A stretch of DNA of 64,000 nucleotides, taken from positions 29,926,116-29,990,115 of the forward strand of contig NC_068347.1 in NCBI RefSeq assembly GCF_014633365.1. The letters run 5' to 3'. Both the position numbers and the translations under genes were made by a program. This document shows, piece after piece, positions 12,782 through 25,500 of this stretch (position 1 is its first letter; the number at the start of each line of letters is the position of its first letter). The DNA comes from Diospyros lotus. Taxonomy: Eukaryota; Streptophyta; Magnoliopsida; Ericales; Ebenaceae. The notes below the pieces were generated by a model. The model ran no database searches. It saw only the letters and a program-made list of their open reading frames with translations, and was not told the origin of the DNA.

Positions 12782-13700
12782 TACTAGCTGTATGGAACTT
12801 GGATTACTGTCAATGGTTTGGTTTATTTACAAACAAAAGGTTGCTCAGGATTGACGAACTTATGGTGTGATCATGTAATGCTTGCTTGCTTGTGATGGTC
12901 TTCTGACTCTGCAATTGCTTGCTTCCGTTTTTTGTAGAATGAAATTTCTGTAATGCTTGTTACCCCAAAGTGAACTGAAACTTTGATTCTTGCAACAAGT
13001 TTCTAGCCTCCACATGTACTATATTCTGTGGACTACTGGTTTCCACTCTCCACAGTCGGAACAAATAGTAATAGATGCTTTTGTACTCCTTTGGCATGAT
13101 GCTCGCTATTATTCAACTAAAGTTGGCCTGTACCATGCTTCCCATTACTCTGCCATCAGCCATCAGCCATACTCAGTCCAAATTCGTCGGTAGTGCATTG
13201 ATTTTGCCTTATTGCGTGCTTGTCTCAATAGATGATGGGGTTGGTTAGATGAATTTTAAATCTGCAGGCTTTTTATATCATCTTAATTGCGTCGACTGTC
13301 GGGTTAAACGCTCCTCTGTAAATAGAAGCTACACCTTCAACACTAAAATTAGTTTAAATTGAATTATTAAATCAATAGACAAATTTTAATGGTAAATTCT
13401 CTTAAAAATTTAAAACTAAAATAATGAGGTAATTTTATATATCATCGTATTCAGTTATCTTCTTTCCTTAAGGTTAATGTTATGCCGCATTAACTTTAAC
13501 TTTGAAGGCTGAAGGTGTCGCATTAATTTCTTAAAATTTGGGCTAATTATTGAAAGATTAGGTAGATCATACATGAGGCACATTGGGATCATCTTTTAGC
13601 CCCAACCGGTGCTACCAACCTCCGCCATCAATCCCCACGTTTTGTTTGTGGGAGTACATGCCTAAATGCATATAAATATAAACATTGATAGATAGATATA
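12782..13700 (+). other. SOD 3' UTR and intergenic spacer before DHD/SDH copy 1
   Basis: The spacer is shared with Units B (about 31480-32510) and C (from about 62450). No further gene is seen. Relative to B, Unit A lacks roughly 190 bp near 13565, just upstream of the DHD/SDH leader, so the two promoters differ. Confidence 0.6.
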
Positions 13701-13744
13701 GAGAGAAGAAGAAGAAGAAGAAGGAGAGGGAGAGAGAGAGAGAG
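13701..13744 (+). repeat. GAA/GA-rich microsatellite in the DHD/SDH copy 1 leader
   Basis: A GAAGAAGAAG run followed by GAGAGA lies about 60-100 bp before the start codon, inside the likely 5' UTR. Copy 2 has a different arrangement of the same motif (about 32508-32570), so its length is variable between copies. Confidence 0.8.
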
Positions 13745-13805
13745 GGGCAAAACTGCAAGCTGCCCATTCCGTACTTCATTCTTCGTCTCCGGCCGTCGAC
13801 GCCAA

Positions 13806-16800
13806 ATGGAGTGGGTAAGTCGCTACTTTCTTCTCGTGTCTGGTTTCCCAGAAAAGCACAAATAGGACGGGAAAGGGAAAGAGAATTGGAATCCTCAAGG
13901 CAGTTTTATTTCCTTTTCCGGACATGATCCCGGGCTGCTGTAGTAGTTTTGACCTTTTTTATTCGCGTACGTTGCTCTTAGCCAACCTCGCAGATTTGCT
14001 AAATTCGCTCGTTTTCTGTTCAGTTTCGGAGAAAATAGGGAGATTACTTGTTTATTCCTTGCTGCTGTTAACTGCATCATTTTCCATTTCTTTACGGTTT
14101 TCTCATCAATCGAACAGACTTGTTGAATTTGCTCCCTTCCGTGTTTAGTGGTTGAGATGATCTCACGAAGAATAGGGAAAAGGAGTTGGAGTTTTTCTGT
14201 GTCTTATCGCTTTCCATTTCTTTTCGTTTTCTCACTCACCTAACAGATTTAAGAAAGATGCTTTTCGTGTTTGGTTGTTGGAGAAATTGCGAGAAAAAAT
14301 AGGGAAAGGAGGAGTGTCACTGTCCCAAAAGTCACTTTCTCATTCCAAGCTGCTATAAGTTCATACCATTTTGCTCAAGTTTTTCTCACCGATCACACAG
14401 ATTTGTGAAATCTGATTGATACAACTGGGTGAATTAACTAAATTACAGGTTGCCCCTGTCGGTGTAAAACTGGAAAGTGAGGGAACTAGGAAGAACTCAA
14501 CCCTGATCTGTGCTCCGTTGATGGCGGACTCAGTTGATCAGATGGTGACTTATATGGAAAAGGCAAAATTGAGTGGTGCTGATCTGGTGGAGGTTCGATT
14601 GGATAGTTTGAAGAGCTTCAATCCTGGTCAGGACATTCAAACCCTAATCAAACGGTGTCCTTTGCCCACTCTCTTTACTTACAGGTTGGCAATCAAATCT
14701 AAACTTGGCTTCTAGTGTACAATTTTGTGTCACGAGACAAGGGAGACATCTGATTTTTGCAGCTAAGTTTTGTGTTAGATTCGGATATTATCTATTTGTA
14801 TTGCCTTAGTATTTTTATTCTCTTGCTTGCATTTATTTTTAGTTTGTTATGGCAGAATCTGCCAGGTGTCCAAGTGCTAGAATAGGACAGATTAGTTAGT
14901 TAGAGAGGGTGTGATCTGTTGTGGCAGCACTCACAAGTCAAGCTATATAAGCTTGCTTCTTCTGTAAAAGGCATCGAAGAAATTCAATCAAAGACTCTAT
15001 TACTCTCCCTCCTACTTCTCTTCCTCCCTTCTCTTCTACATTTCCTTCTCCGTTCCTCTTTTCTGTTCCAGCACACTCCTCCGATTCACGCTAAATCAGG
15101 AGAATTGCTAATTGTCACAGCACTGCCATGACATTTTGGATTCAATCTTGTCTGCTTCTGCTCTGTTCTGTATTCTAATAACCAAGGTGGAATGTAAATT
15201 TGTCACTGTCGTGTTTAGCTTTTAAAGATTTATTATTATTTACTTAGGAGGCACGATGTTTTTCTTTTCTGCAACATGATTGCCGAACTGCTTATATCTG
15301 GCCCTTTTTAATTTGGTAAACTAAGAACTTAAGAATAATATTACGAGACTTGACCATTGATGCATTAACTTCTTATATTACCTTGGTAGAATGCTTTAGA
15401 TGCTTTTCTACATATTCCTTTTGCATGGAAATCCCCTCTCTTAAAATACACATAATATTATCTTTAAAATTTAGAAATATAACCTGGATTTTGACAGTGA
15501 CCTTTGAAGCATTTGAAACATTTCAACTTTTTGTTCATCCCAGAAAAGTTTACTCCGGTTATTGTTGGATATTGGCATATAATTTCATTCCCCTGTATGT
15601 CTTTCAAAAGCCTTCAATGGAAAATTTTCTGATTTCATATGTTCTTTTAGACCGAAATGGGAAGGTGGTCTATACGACGGTGATGAGAACAGCCGATTGA
15701 ATGCGCTTCAGTTAGCCATGGAGTTGGGAGCTGATTACATTGATGTTGAACTTCAGGTTGATTTCTTTCAAAATTTGATCTTGATTGTGTTACAAACTAA
15801 GTTGTAAAAAGTTTGTTTTTTCAGATCATGTTAATATCAAAAGTTCAAATTTATTATTTGCTCGTGCATAAAAATGTGAAGTTGGTGAAATTTGAAAATG
15901 ATTTCAAATGGAAATGAGATAAATGATCTTAAGAGTGTCCGTGATTTGTACTTTTATCCGAATAAGGGTTCTGTTTAAAAAATCTATGGCTGCTCTGCGT
16001 AGTTATGTAGTTTATCTTCTGTAAGCCTCCTATGGTGTATATCACAAACTTGACTGCATCCTTCTTAGCCATCTTTTTTTGTTATAACTTATAAGGTTCA
16101 TTCGAATTTTAATTTGGGGCCATTCATTTTTCAATTTGAAGGCATATGTAGTTTAATTTCTTGATATTTATCCCTTTATGGATACAATCTCAGAATGCCT
16201 TTTGTTGGGAGGAGTCGAAAGCTCAACCCTAATCAACCCCCTTAATACTCAAATAACAGCGACCAAAAACATATACAAAAGAATGGACAGAGAACCATAA
16301 ACAAGCATAAAATAATGAACACAATATTAAGACAAGAGATTTACCGTGGTTCACCCATTAAAGAAGGCTACGTCCACGTTGAGCTCCGACAAAGGGAGTT
16401 CACTGCACTATAGGGATAAAGATAGCCAGCGAGCCACCGATTACAAAACCAAAAACAACAACTCTTTGATCTCACTGTACAATGAAAAAACCCTCTGAAA
16501 ATTAGCTCGACCCCATAACCACAATCTAAGGTTAGAGGCTTACAACTTAGAGAATAGAGCAAAAGCAGAGAACATCCAAAAACTAAGAGAATGAGAACAG
16601 AATAATAATCAGAACAAACCCTAATGCAGCAGATAATCGGAGGCCGTCGCTCTACCGATCCCGAGGAGACTGTAGCTGATATAAAGGCGACTCAAGCGGT
16701 GGAGATCGAGTCGTATAAAGGAAAGAGCAGAGCATCGACGATCGGGAGAGAGGTAGGCTAAAAGACAAGAACCAGCATGCCAAATGAAACGGCAGGGAGG

Positions 16801-19800
16801 TTGCCGTTTTGGCCCTCCACCTTGGGCCCAAAACGCTGCCGTTTTTGGCAGCCATAGGGGTTGCCAAAAAGACCCTCCTGCCCCTGCCAGAAACGGTGCC
16901 GTTTTTGAAGCTTCACTTACAACACCTTTGTTATGATCTTCCTTTTGAACATGCTCATATCCACTAGCATTTAGTGTTTAAACTCAAGTAGCATGGAGAA
17001 GGTTGCATATATTTGTGGTAGGTGTTGTTTTTTCCCCAGAATTTCTCATGGAATGTTTGAGGTAATTGGTATAACTAATCCATTTGTCATAAGATGGCAG
17101 TGGTAATAAATACTTGGGTTGCTTATGTATTTGTAACTGAGACAATTGAAACATGTGGGTAGAGAGTGCCTCAGCTAGGTCACAAAAGCCAAAAGGCATC
17201 CAGTTCCACCATTTTGCCTCACAGCTAAAACAAATAAATATGTAAATCAGTTAATTAATTAATACAATAAAAGAAGGATATGTTTGTTATATCTCAATTA
17301 TGAAGAAGTTTGAAACTGAAGGCTTGGCGGGGGTAGTATATGCTTGAAGCTTGAGTTTGATTGTAAAACATAAGAAGTGATATCCTAATTTGACAGACTC
17401 ACCTAATACCTGACCAGAAGCATAAAGTTATTACTTCAAAGGGTCACCCAGTGTTATATGTGGACAGAGATGTGCGGCTTGGTGGGGAATTCCTGTGGCG
17501 TTCTTTAAAAGTATGTTACATTGTAAGAAAGAGCTTTCATTGTGTTTGAATACAAAATAAGTAATAGGTATTGGTTACTTTAGAGACAACTCAGACTGGA
17601 AATACATTGTCCCTTTTTCTTAGTGCCAAACACGTTGAAATTGGATGTAGCCAAGACTTCTTGAATGTAAATAATTCTGAAGCACCTTTTATATTTATAT
17701 GAATAAGCATGAGTTTGAATGCTCCATTGGTGTTGTGAGACCCAAGTACTTTGATGTAGTTCTTTTTAAAGAGATTTATTTTTCTTGTCTCATTTTTGGT
17801 GTGCAACTGGACTTGCAAAGACTAAATCCCAGCATTCATGCCTGTTCCTCTGAAGGTTGCCCATCAGTTCAATAGTTCCATGCACAATAAGAAGCCTGCA
17901 GAATGTAAAGTCATTGTTTCTTCACATAACTATCAAAGTACTCCATCAATTGAGGAGCTTGGCAACCTTGTGGCAAGGATACAAGCAGCTGGAGCTGACA
18001 TTGTGAAGATTGCGACAACTGCTGTGGATGTCACAGATGTGGCACGTGTTTTTCAAATAATTGTTCATTGCCAAGTAAGAGGCATAGGTGGTGTTGTGTG
18101 TCCAATGCCCTGTTAACTTTTTCCATGCTGAGATCTGAGTAATAGTTTCCTTTTTTATACTTTCATTGATGCTGATATGGAAGATCTGATGGAGCTGTGT
18201 TTGAGACTGTTCTTGATATATAAACATGTAATGGAAAGCAATGCTTGCTATTTGCTTTAAGTAATGGTAGCAAAATCATATTTCTGAACAGGTCACTTTT
18301 TAATGACTTTTAAGGTTTAAAATGGTAGTGTCAATTGTTCTTCAGCAGCTTTTAGACTGGATATGTTTTAGGCTGTTAAGTTCAGGAGTTAGGTCCATGT
18401 TTCTACCATAAAGATGTTGTGTGGATGCAGGATACTGAAGAAGAGGCACCGGGATGGGCTGAATTGAAACTTGAATTTGTTGTTGATTAATAATTTTCCT
18501 TCTTTAATGTGAATGTGTAATTCAAAATGGGGAAAAAAAAATGCATTTGCAAAATTTTGTAATGCTAAAATGTTTGGCAGCTTGAGCCAAGACTTACATT
18601 ACTTGTTAGGATAAGGTCAATGATGATAGGAGATATCCATTAATTGTGAACATTCAAACTGCATTCTAACACAAAAAGATGAAGGTGTACTTGTTTTCTA
18701 CTTTGTTTCCTATATAAACTAGAATTGTAGATGTACTAATCTGGCACAAATAATATTGATGTAGAGAACAATGATGTTCTTTCAAGTTGCTGAAAAAGAA
18801 CAAAAAATAAAATAAATAAAAATGGTAGGAAGGATAAAGTCAAAGAAAAATCTCACCAAGACATTGATGGGGTTAGTCATCATGAATTACTCTATTTGCT
18901 TGTAGAATATGGATTTGAATAATGATACACCAACCTAATGCAAGTTCAGTGTCCAACACCTTTTTACTGTCTTGTAACCGGGTAAGTCGGTTCAAAATGT
19001 TGGTCATCTTGTTATAATTTATTTTCTTAAGAAGTTGCATGCATATAATGCCAGCTTTTCATAATCTCATGTATAAGAAATATGTTCTTACATTTCTTTC
19101 AAGACTTCATATGTTGCACACATGTCTGGGTTAATTTATATTTTTTCTGATATAATTTTCAGGTCCCAACAATAGGATTGGTTATGGGTGAAAGGGGTTT
19201 GATGTCACGTATACTTTGCCCCAAATTTGGGGGATATCTGACATTTGGTACCCTTGAGTCAGGAAAAGTGTCAGCACCTGGGCAACCAACAATTGATGAT
19301 TTGGTGAATTTGTATAATTTCAGACAGATAGGACCTGATACAAAAGTATTTGGTGTTATTGGGAAGCCTGTTAGCCATAGCAAGTCTCCTGCTTTGTACA
19401 ACGAAGCATTCAAGAGAGTTGGGTTTAATGGAGTTTATCTGCGTTTTTTGGTGGATAATGTTGCAAACTTTCTTCAGACTTACTCATCTGTAGATTTTGT
19501 TGGTTTCAGGTGTAGTATTAAATTTGATAGCAGCAGAATTTATTTAATATGACTATTACTTCCTTATGCACTTGTTTGATTCACAATTCATTTCCTTAAA
19601 GTTCTTTTCTATCTAGTAGCTAAAATTTTCATGAGACATCTTTTCCTACTTTTCCAGGACATGTTACCAAGTGAAAAACTCTGCCCAAATTAGTCTTAGA
19701 TAAGTAATGCAATTGACTCTTGTGCAGTATTACCATTCCTCACAAAGAGGCTGCGGTTAAGTGCTGCGACGAGGTTGACCCTGTTGCGAAGGTACTTGGT

Positions 19801-21477
19801 GACCTCTTATTTTGGAACTATTACTTGGTGTAGTTGATTTGGCGGTTCAATTTTCTTTATTTATTCACCTTGTGTAATGCCATGTGCAATTCCCTTTCTT
19901 CTTGATGACATGTAACAGTCCATAGGAGCTGTTAATTGCATTATCAGGAATTCAAGTGATGGGAAGTTATTTGGTTATAATACAGACTATGTTGGAGCTA
20001 TTACTGCTATTGAGAATGCACTACGAGGTTTCTTCTGAACTCTACCAGTCCAATGATTTTCTGTTTAGGGTTTGTACCCTTTTTAACTCCACTTTTTCTC
20101 TTAAAGGACTAAATCACACAAGTGGGTCATCGCCATCACCATTGGCTGGCAAATTGTTTGTTGTCATTGGTGCTGGTGGAGCTGGCAAGGCACTTGCTTA
20201 TGGTGCAAAACAAAAGGGAGCAAGGGTTGTGATTGCTAACCGAACATATGGTTAGATTCTAGATACTGGCTTTGCATTACATTTAACTATATTGTATTTT
20301 GCTATGAACAAAAAAAAGCTACGTGGCCTACTAGTTATGTTATCTTGTGAGGTTAAGATGATTAAACTGCTTAATTTCCTATAATTATAATTTCTATTTT
20401 TAGCTTAATGACTTCTAAACCCAACTTTTCTCTTCAAGATCGAGCTAAAGAACTTGCAGATACAGTTGGAGGAGATGCTTTATCTCTTGCTGATTTGAAT
20501 GGTTTCCATCCAGAGGATGGAATGATCCTGGCAAACACAACCTCTATTGGAATGCAACCAAAGATTGATGAGACACCCATTAACAAGGTATTGCCAACTA
20601 TTAAATACTTGTACTGAGGCCACGTTTTACTGTACCAGATTTTTTTTAGGATTGCAGTTCAATATTTGAACTCACCTCCAATGGAACTCTTGTTTCACTT
20701 GATACGTCGAGGTCTCCAGCTACTACCTAGCATTGAGAGTTGTATTGCTTACTATTTTCTCTTTTTTTGGTTTATTTTTTTATGAAAAGAGGAGAGTGTT
20801 AGTATAAACAGTAAGGTTGTTCCTCTCTGGTGGAAGATTAGGGGTTCTAGTTGTGGAAATTCCTTTGCTCAAAAAAAAAAAAAAAAAAAGAAATGAAAAG
20901 AAGCAAGGGTAAGGTTTTTTTATAAAAATGATCTTTCCCCAACCCTCGCAAAGACAAGAGCCTTGTACACTGGGGCACTTTTTTTTTTGGTCTTTGAAAT
21001 GACATTTGGGAGTCAGGCAGTGCTGAAAATAAGGTTACTACTGTAATCTTAGTTTCTTTGGGTAATGCTTTCACCTGTAATGTGAACAAAATTTCTCCTT
21101 TGGCAGATTAGTTCCGTGACAAACTACATACATACTCCTGTGTTCTGCAGGAAGCCCTAACACCATATACACTGGTTTTTGATGCTGTTTATACTCCCAA
21201 AATCACAAGACTACTGCGGGAAGCTGAAGAATCTGGAGCCAAAATTGTTTCCGGGACTGAGATGTTCGTTGGGCAGGCCTATGAACAATTTGAGAGGTTT
21301 ACGGGATTGCCTGGTATGACAAATTAGAACTGCCTTTTTAAGTTCTAGCTTGTCTTGTACAGCCATCATTGACAAGTGGCTCTAACTACTTTTGCTTTTC
21401 CTTCTTCTCGTGGCTTCATTTTATTCCTAATTGCAGCACCAAAGGAACTTTTCAGGAAAATTATGTCAAGATACTGA
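13806..21477 (+). CDS. Bifunctional 3-dehydroquinate dehydratase/shikimate dehydrogenase, copy 1
   Basis: Catalyses steps 3 and 4 of the shikimate pathway. Eleven exons join in frame: 13806-13814, 14449-14684, 15651-15756, 17856-18074, 19163-19509, 19728-19791, 19919-20027, 20107-20250, 20439-20587, 21151-21313 and 21437-21477; 528 residues. The class I dehydratase domain (about 20-240) has Glu51, Arg82, the His141/Lys168 pair in VIVSSHN and IVKIATTA, Arg206 and Gln231. The dehydrogenase domain (about 250-528) has SHSKSP with Ser263/Ser265, Thr308 and Lys312 in ITIPHK, Asn333, Asp350 in [16 protein letters not shown] at 385-392, NADP motif NRT at 408-410, Tyr475, Gln503 and Gln507. These match the Arabidopsis enzyme at a nearly constant offset (73, then 75). 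The 9-nt first exon encodes only MEW and no plastid transit peptide is seen, so a cytosolic isoform is possible, as described in tobacco; an alternative upstream exon cannot be excluded. Confidence 0.94.
14728..15133 (+). mobile_element. Solo LTR of the gypsy family found complete in copy 2
   Basis: It starts TGTCACGAGACAAGG and ends CACTGCCATGACA, 406 bp, flanked by ttttg at 14723-14727 and 15134-15138. It lies in intron 2 of DHD/SDH copy 1. The same LTR, the same flanks and the same target duplication surround the full-length element in copy 2 (33551-47900). It lacks a few bases near ttatttttagtttg compared with those LTRs. It is a recombination product of the same ancestral insertion. Confidence 0.93.
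16203..16924 (-). mobile_element. Solo LTR, probably Ty1/copia, in intron 3 of DHD/SDH copy 1
   Basis: Begins TGTTGGGAGGAGTCG, ends TTCACTTACAACA, 722 bp, with the target duplication ccttt at 16198-16202 and 16925-16929. Copy 2 has the uninterrupted site (aatgcctttgttatg near 48986), so the insertion followed the duplication or is specific to this unit. The minus orientation is inferred from the block taccgtggttcacccatta, which reads in the usual LTR sense on the other strand. No coding capacity. Confidence 0.88.
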
Positions 21478-22535
21478 TGAATGAGGTTCACATGGAAAAT
21501 CTCCTATACACAACTGCTTCAATTTCCCAATTTGATGTAAACTGATTCCTCCCTCTTGAGTTATGTAATAGCCCTCTTTTTTGGGTCTCATTTTTTTTTT
21601 TTATTCAACTAAACTCAACTCAACAACCTTTTTGTGCCAATTACTTGGGATATCTCATTTTCATTAACGGGGTCATTATTACTTTTTGTCTTTTCCTTGA
21701 CCATTTGTGTTTCTTCACGAGTTTCATGAAGATGTTAGAAGTAGTAATATATTTACTTGAAAAGAAAGGTGAGCTTTGAATTGAAGGACATGGCTACTAG
21801 CTCCTTGCTTGACTGCTCTGTCTCGCTGCCCTCCTCTTCTTTGACTTCAAAGAACGAAGTTTGAGAAATCTGCGATTCTAATTCAAAACCCAGTTTGGGC
21901 GATTTCTAGATCTGATTTGAGAGTCTCATCTTCTATCAGTCATCTGTCGTCTGCTATGGCAATAGCTAATTAAGAATCCCAAATAAATATGAATTGGCAT
22001 GTCATCCCGTTGCTAGTAATGAAGGTGTAAGAGAAAAGTAGACTAAAATATCAAGTTACGCTTTTTTTTTTAAATAAAAATAAAAAACCAACATAAAAAG
22101 TTAAAAATAAAAATAAAAAAAAAACAGTAAAAACTCCAGAAGTGTATAATATCAAACAGCCAACTCACCCATTTATACTTGCAATTCCTAAATTACTTTT
22201 ATTTTTTATTTTTTTATTTGATTAACCTAGAGTGTTCGAGTTTTGTTTGGGTAATCTACAGGGGTGAATGACCTTTTTCTCTAATGCACTACCATGTAAA
22301 TTTAGATGCAGATATAGTTTATACACACTCAGAGCTGGATGTCTAACGCAATAGTCCACTAGGTAATTTACTTATGTTCACCATAGCTAGGTACTATTGC
22401 CCGGAACACATGCTACTACTCACTGTGGGATCCACCAACTCGTGCCAGTTTGTGAGACTCTCACCCATTATGCGATATTGGATAGATTCGTGAAAGGCCC
22501 ACTAGGACATTTCATGCAGATCTTCCTGTTCCTCC
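21478..22535 (+). other. DHD/SDH copy 1 3' UTR and spacer
   Basis: Contains the likely 3' UTR and T-rich or A-rich stretches near 21592 and 22060-22130. Matches 53534-55135 of Unit B except that B has about 0.55 kb extra. No gene is seen. Confidence 0.6.
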
Positions 22536-25500
22536 ATGCGAGTGCATCACAATTGGTCCATTAAGTTCTGCTTAGGGAGGGTGACATTTCCTGGTGTCCG
22601 TCATGATGAAATGTGGTTCGAGATTGATGGCATGGCATATAGATATGGGAAGCAAGAGTTCATCCTTATTAGTGGACTCTGTTTTAGCCCAATTGATAAG
22701 AAAATCTTGCAAGTGAGGCCCGTTGGTGATGATAGTTTACGGGGGTAACTATTCCCACAATAATAAAGGGTCGTGTCTGGGGACGGCATCAAGGTACTGT
22801 TGAATACCAGACATGATCTGCCTACAGACGATGTATTGAAGTTGGGTTACCTTGCCGTTGTGAACATGATATTATTAGGTCACGATGAGCGAGCTCATGT
22901 TAAGGATTTCCTCTGGACTTTGATAAAGGATTTAGAAGCGTTCATGTTGTTCCCTTGAGGAACGTACACCTATAGTTAGGGTCTACATTATCTTTATTTG
23001 ACAACTAGCGATAGGAAGATGACTAGTCAAGTTGGAAAGAAAATAAACATGTATGGTTTTGTTTGGTCGTTTCAGATATAATCAGTAATTGATTTGTGTA
23101 TACTAATTGAACATTTATTTTGTTTTGTTATGTTATTTAAATGTTAATTTTTTTCTCTCTACAGTGGTGGTTGATCGAGACATTCCCATGGATTGAGAGT
23201 AAGTGGGTTATAAAACTACCTAACCCAGTCATGATTCCTAGGTGCAAGGAGTGGTTATCTAAAAAATGCCCAAAACAAATAAATTACGCTAAATGCCTTA
23301 TGAATGTAAGTGTGTAATGTCATCTAATTTCGTTTTAACATTTTATTATATACTATCTGTCTAAATAATAAAATATTTTATAGGCACTAGGATCAAGTAT
23401 GATGCTCGAACCCACTAATGTAGAGTGAGACGAATTTTTGGAGGTCGTTTAACCCTCTGAACTCGATTGGTGTTGACATCCACAAGCATGGGGGTGAAAG
23501 GGGGGACAATGATGAGGAGGTAGGTAGAGGCAAGGATGGTAGGGAAGAGGAGAAGGCAAGTGGGATGGACAAAGATGTGGACCTAGGCAGGGTAGGTGGG
23601 GAAGAGGAGTTAGGTAGTTTGGACAGGGAAGGAACGGATAAGGGGGATAAGGAAGAGAAGTCGTTCGTGCATAGAGAGAGGAGATCAAAGGTTAGGCACG
23701 AGGCAGAACTCCCTCCGAGTAGGGGTGGTAATACGGGTTGGCAGGTCGTAATCGTGTCGTGTTGAGACACACGTATAACACGTATCAGGTTAACCCGAAC
23801 ACAACCCGTTTAACTAAACGTGTCATGTCACCTGTTAACCTGTTTAATCAGTTTAATTTAAACGGGTCGTGCTGTGTCACCTGTTAAACGTGTTATTTCG
23901 TGTATAATCGTGTTAACGTGTTCAGATTAACCCACTAACCCTTTTAATTAAACTTATCATTTCATATATAATCGTGTTCGGGTCAACCCGTTAACACGTT
24001 TAATTAAACGGGTCATTACGTGTCTAAACGGATTGACCCGCCTAAGACACGAAAATAATCGTGTCATAAACGGGTTGACCCGTTTATGACCCGAACCCGA
24101 TTAACCCCAACCCTAACCCGCTTAACTACGTGTCGTGTCCAAAATTGCCAGCCCTACCTCCGAGTACGCAACATGGGCAAAATAAGCTGGGGTATGATTA
24201 TTATAGTAATGTGTTTCGTTATACGAAACCTAATCGTTTGTTTAATATTTTTGATTTGTACTTTTTACCTTTTACAAATCATTGGGATGCTGATTGAGGT
24301 GCTGGAGTTGTTATAGAGATTGGACACACGGGTGAGGCGACTAAAGAGGAACCGGGCAACACTATTAACTATTTTATGTGTCTCGGCTACTCCAGTTTCC
24401 CCAGATCATGTCGATGTTGGTGACGATCAGAGTCGAGATGGCTTTCAATATCAGCGAGATGGTGGTGATACGATCAATCTCGATTGTGTTTATGAGGAGG
24501 AGGATTAAACATCTCCATTTGTCGTAAGCTTCAAATTCACTTTGATAAGTTTACATATCAATTAATACAATCATATTTTATTGGTAATTTTTTTTGAGTT
24601 ATAGGATGAAGTGGTTAGGGTGGACGGACGTATTGTTAGAGACTGGTTACCATCCCAATTTTGTCGTCCACCTTACACTGATCCCACTCGACGAAAGAGG
24701 ATCAAGAAGGATGTCATTGCGGAGGTCATAGACGTGGGGACAGTGCCCTCGATAAACAATTTGGAGACGATGCCGTCGTTGAAAACGAAAGGGATAAGAG
24801 AGCATTTTCCCTCACTGGACAGTCTAGCACTTGGGGTGATGTGAATAGCAAAGGAAATAACGGAGCATCACCTTGAGCAAGTAGGGGACAATGATCCTAA
24901 CTCCCTTGATGGCTACACCAAGTACATACGCTCCTAAGATGAAATTAAGTATAAATAGGTAGTATCTTTTCTATTTACATCAGTAATACATTATGATCTT
25001 TGTAATAATTTTTGCTTATTGTAAGCGTGTCACTGGGTACATACTCCATCTATTGTCGAGTCACTTCCATTCGATAGAGGACGAGACGACATGGTTGGAG
25101 GCACATCACATTGACAGTTATTTGTGTTGCCTCCGAAGGTTAAGAGCTACATTGTCTAGTCCTGTATATGATGAAAACTACTCAGTTATGTCGACTTCCC
25201 TTTTTGTGAGTGTTGAACACACATTACATTACTCATTTTTTGTTGCTTTTGTATTTTCTCCGTTTGTATATGATCAATGTAAGACATTTTCTTCCAGGCG
25301 TATATGCAAAGATTGTGGAGTAAGAAATATGACGACGCTAGGATGGTTTTTGTGCCTCATAAGGTGATTGTCCCCAAAAAATGGACATGTTTTGTTTCAG
25401 GGACAATTGACGATCATTTCCCTTGGTGGACCGTTGACTACGTAAGTGTCATTTCATTTTATTGATCAATGTGGTCTCGCACATTTAACATAATTTATTA

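Noticed and set aside
15350..15700. 116-codon open frame overlapping DHD/SDH exon 3
   Set aside because: It begins in intron 2 and reads the exon in another frame; the true exon starts at the acceptor 15650/15651.
23393..23770. Pro/Ser-rich 125-codon frame on the minus strand
   Set aside because: Antisense shadow of a G/A-rich acidic stretch of the Ulp-like gene, with no domain and not conserved as a frame in Unit B.
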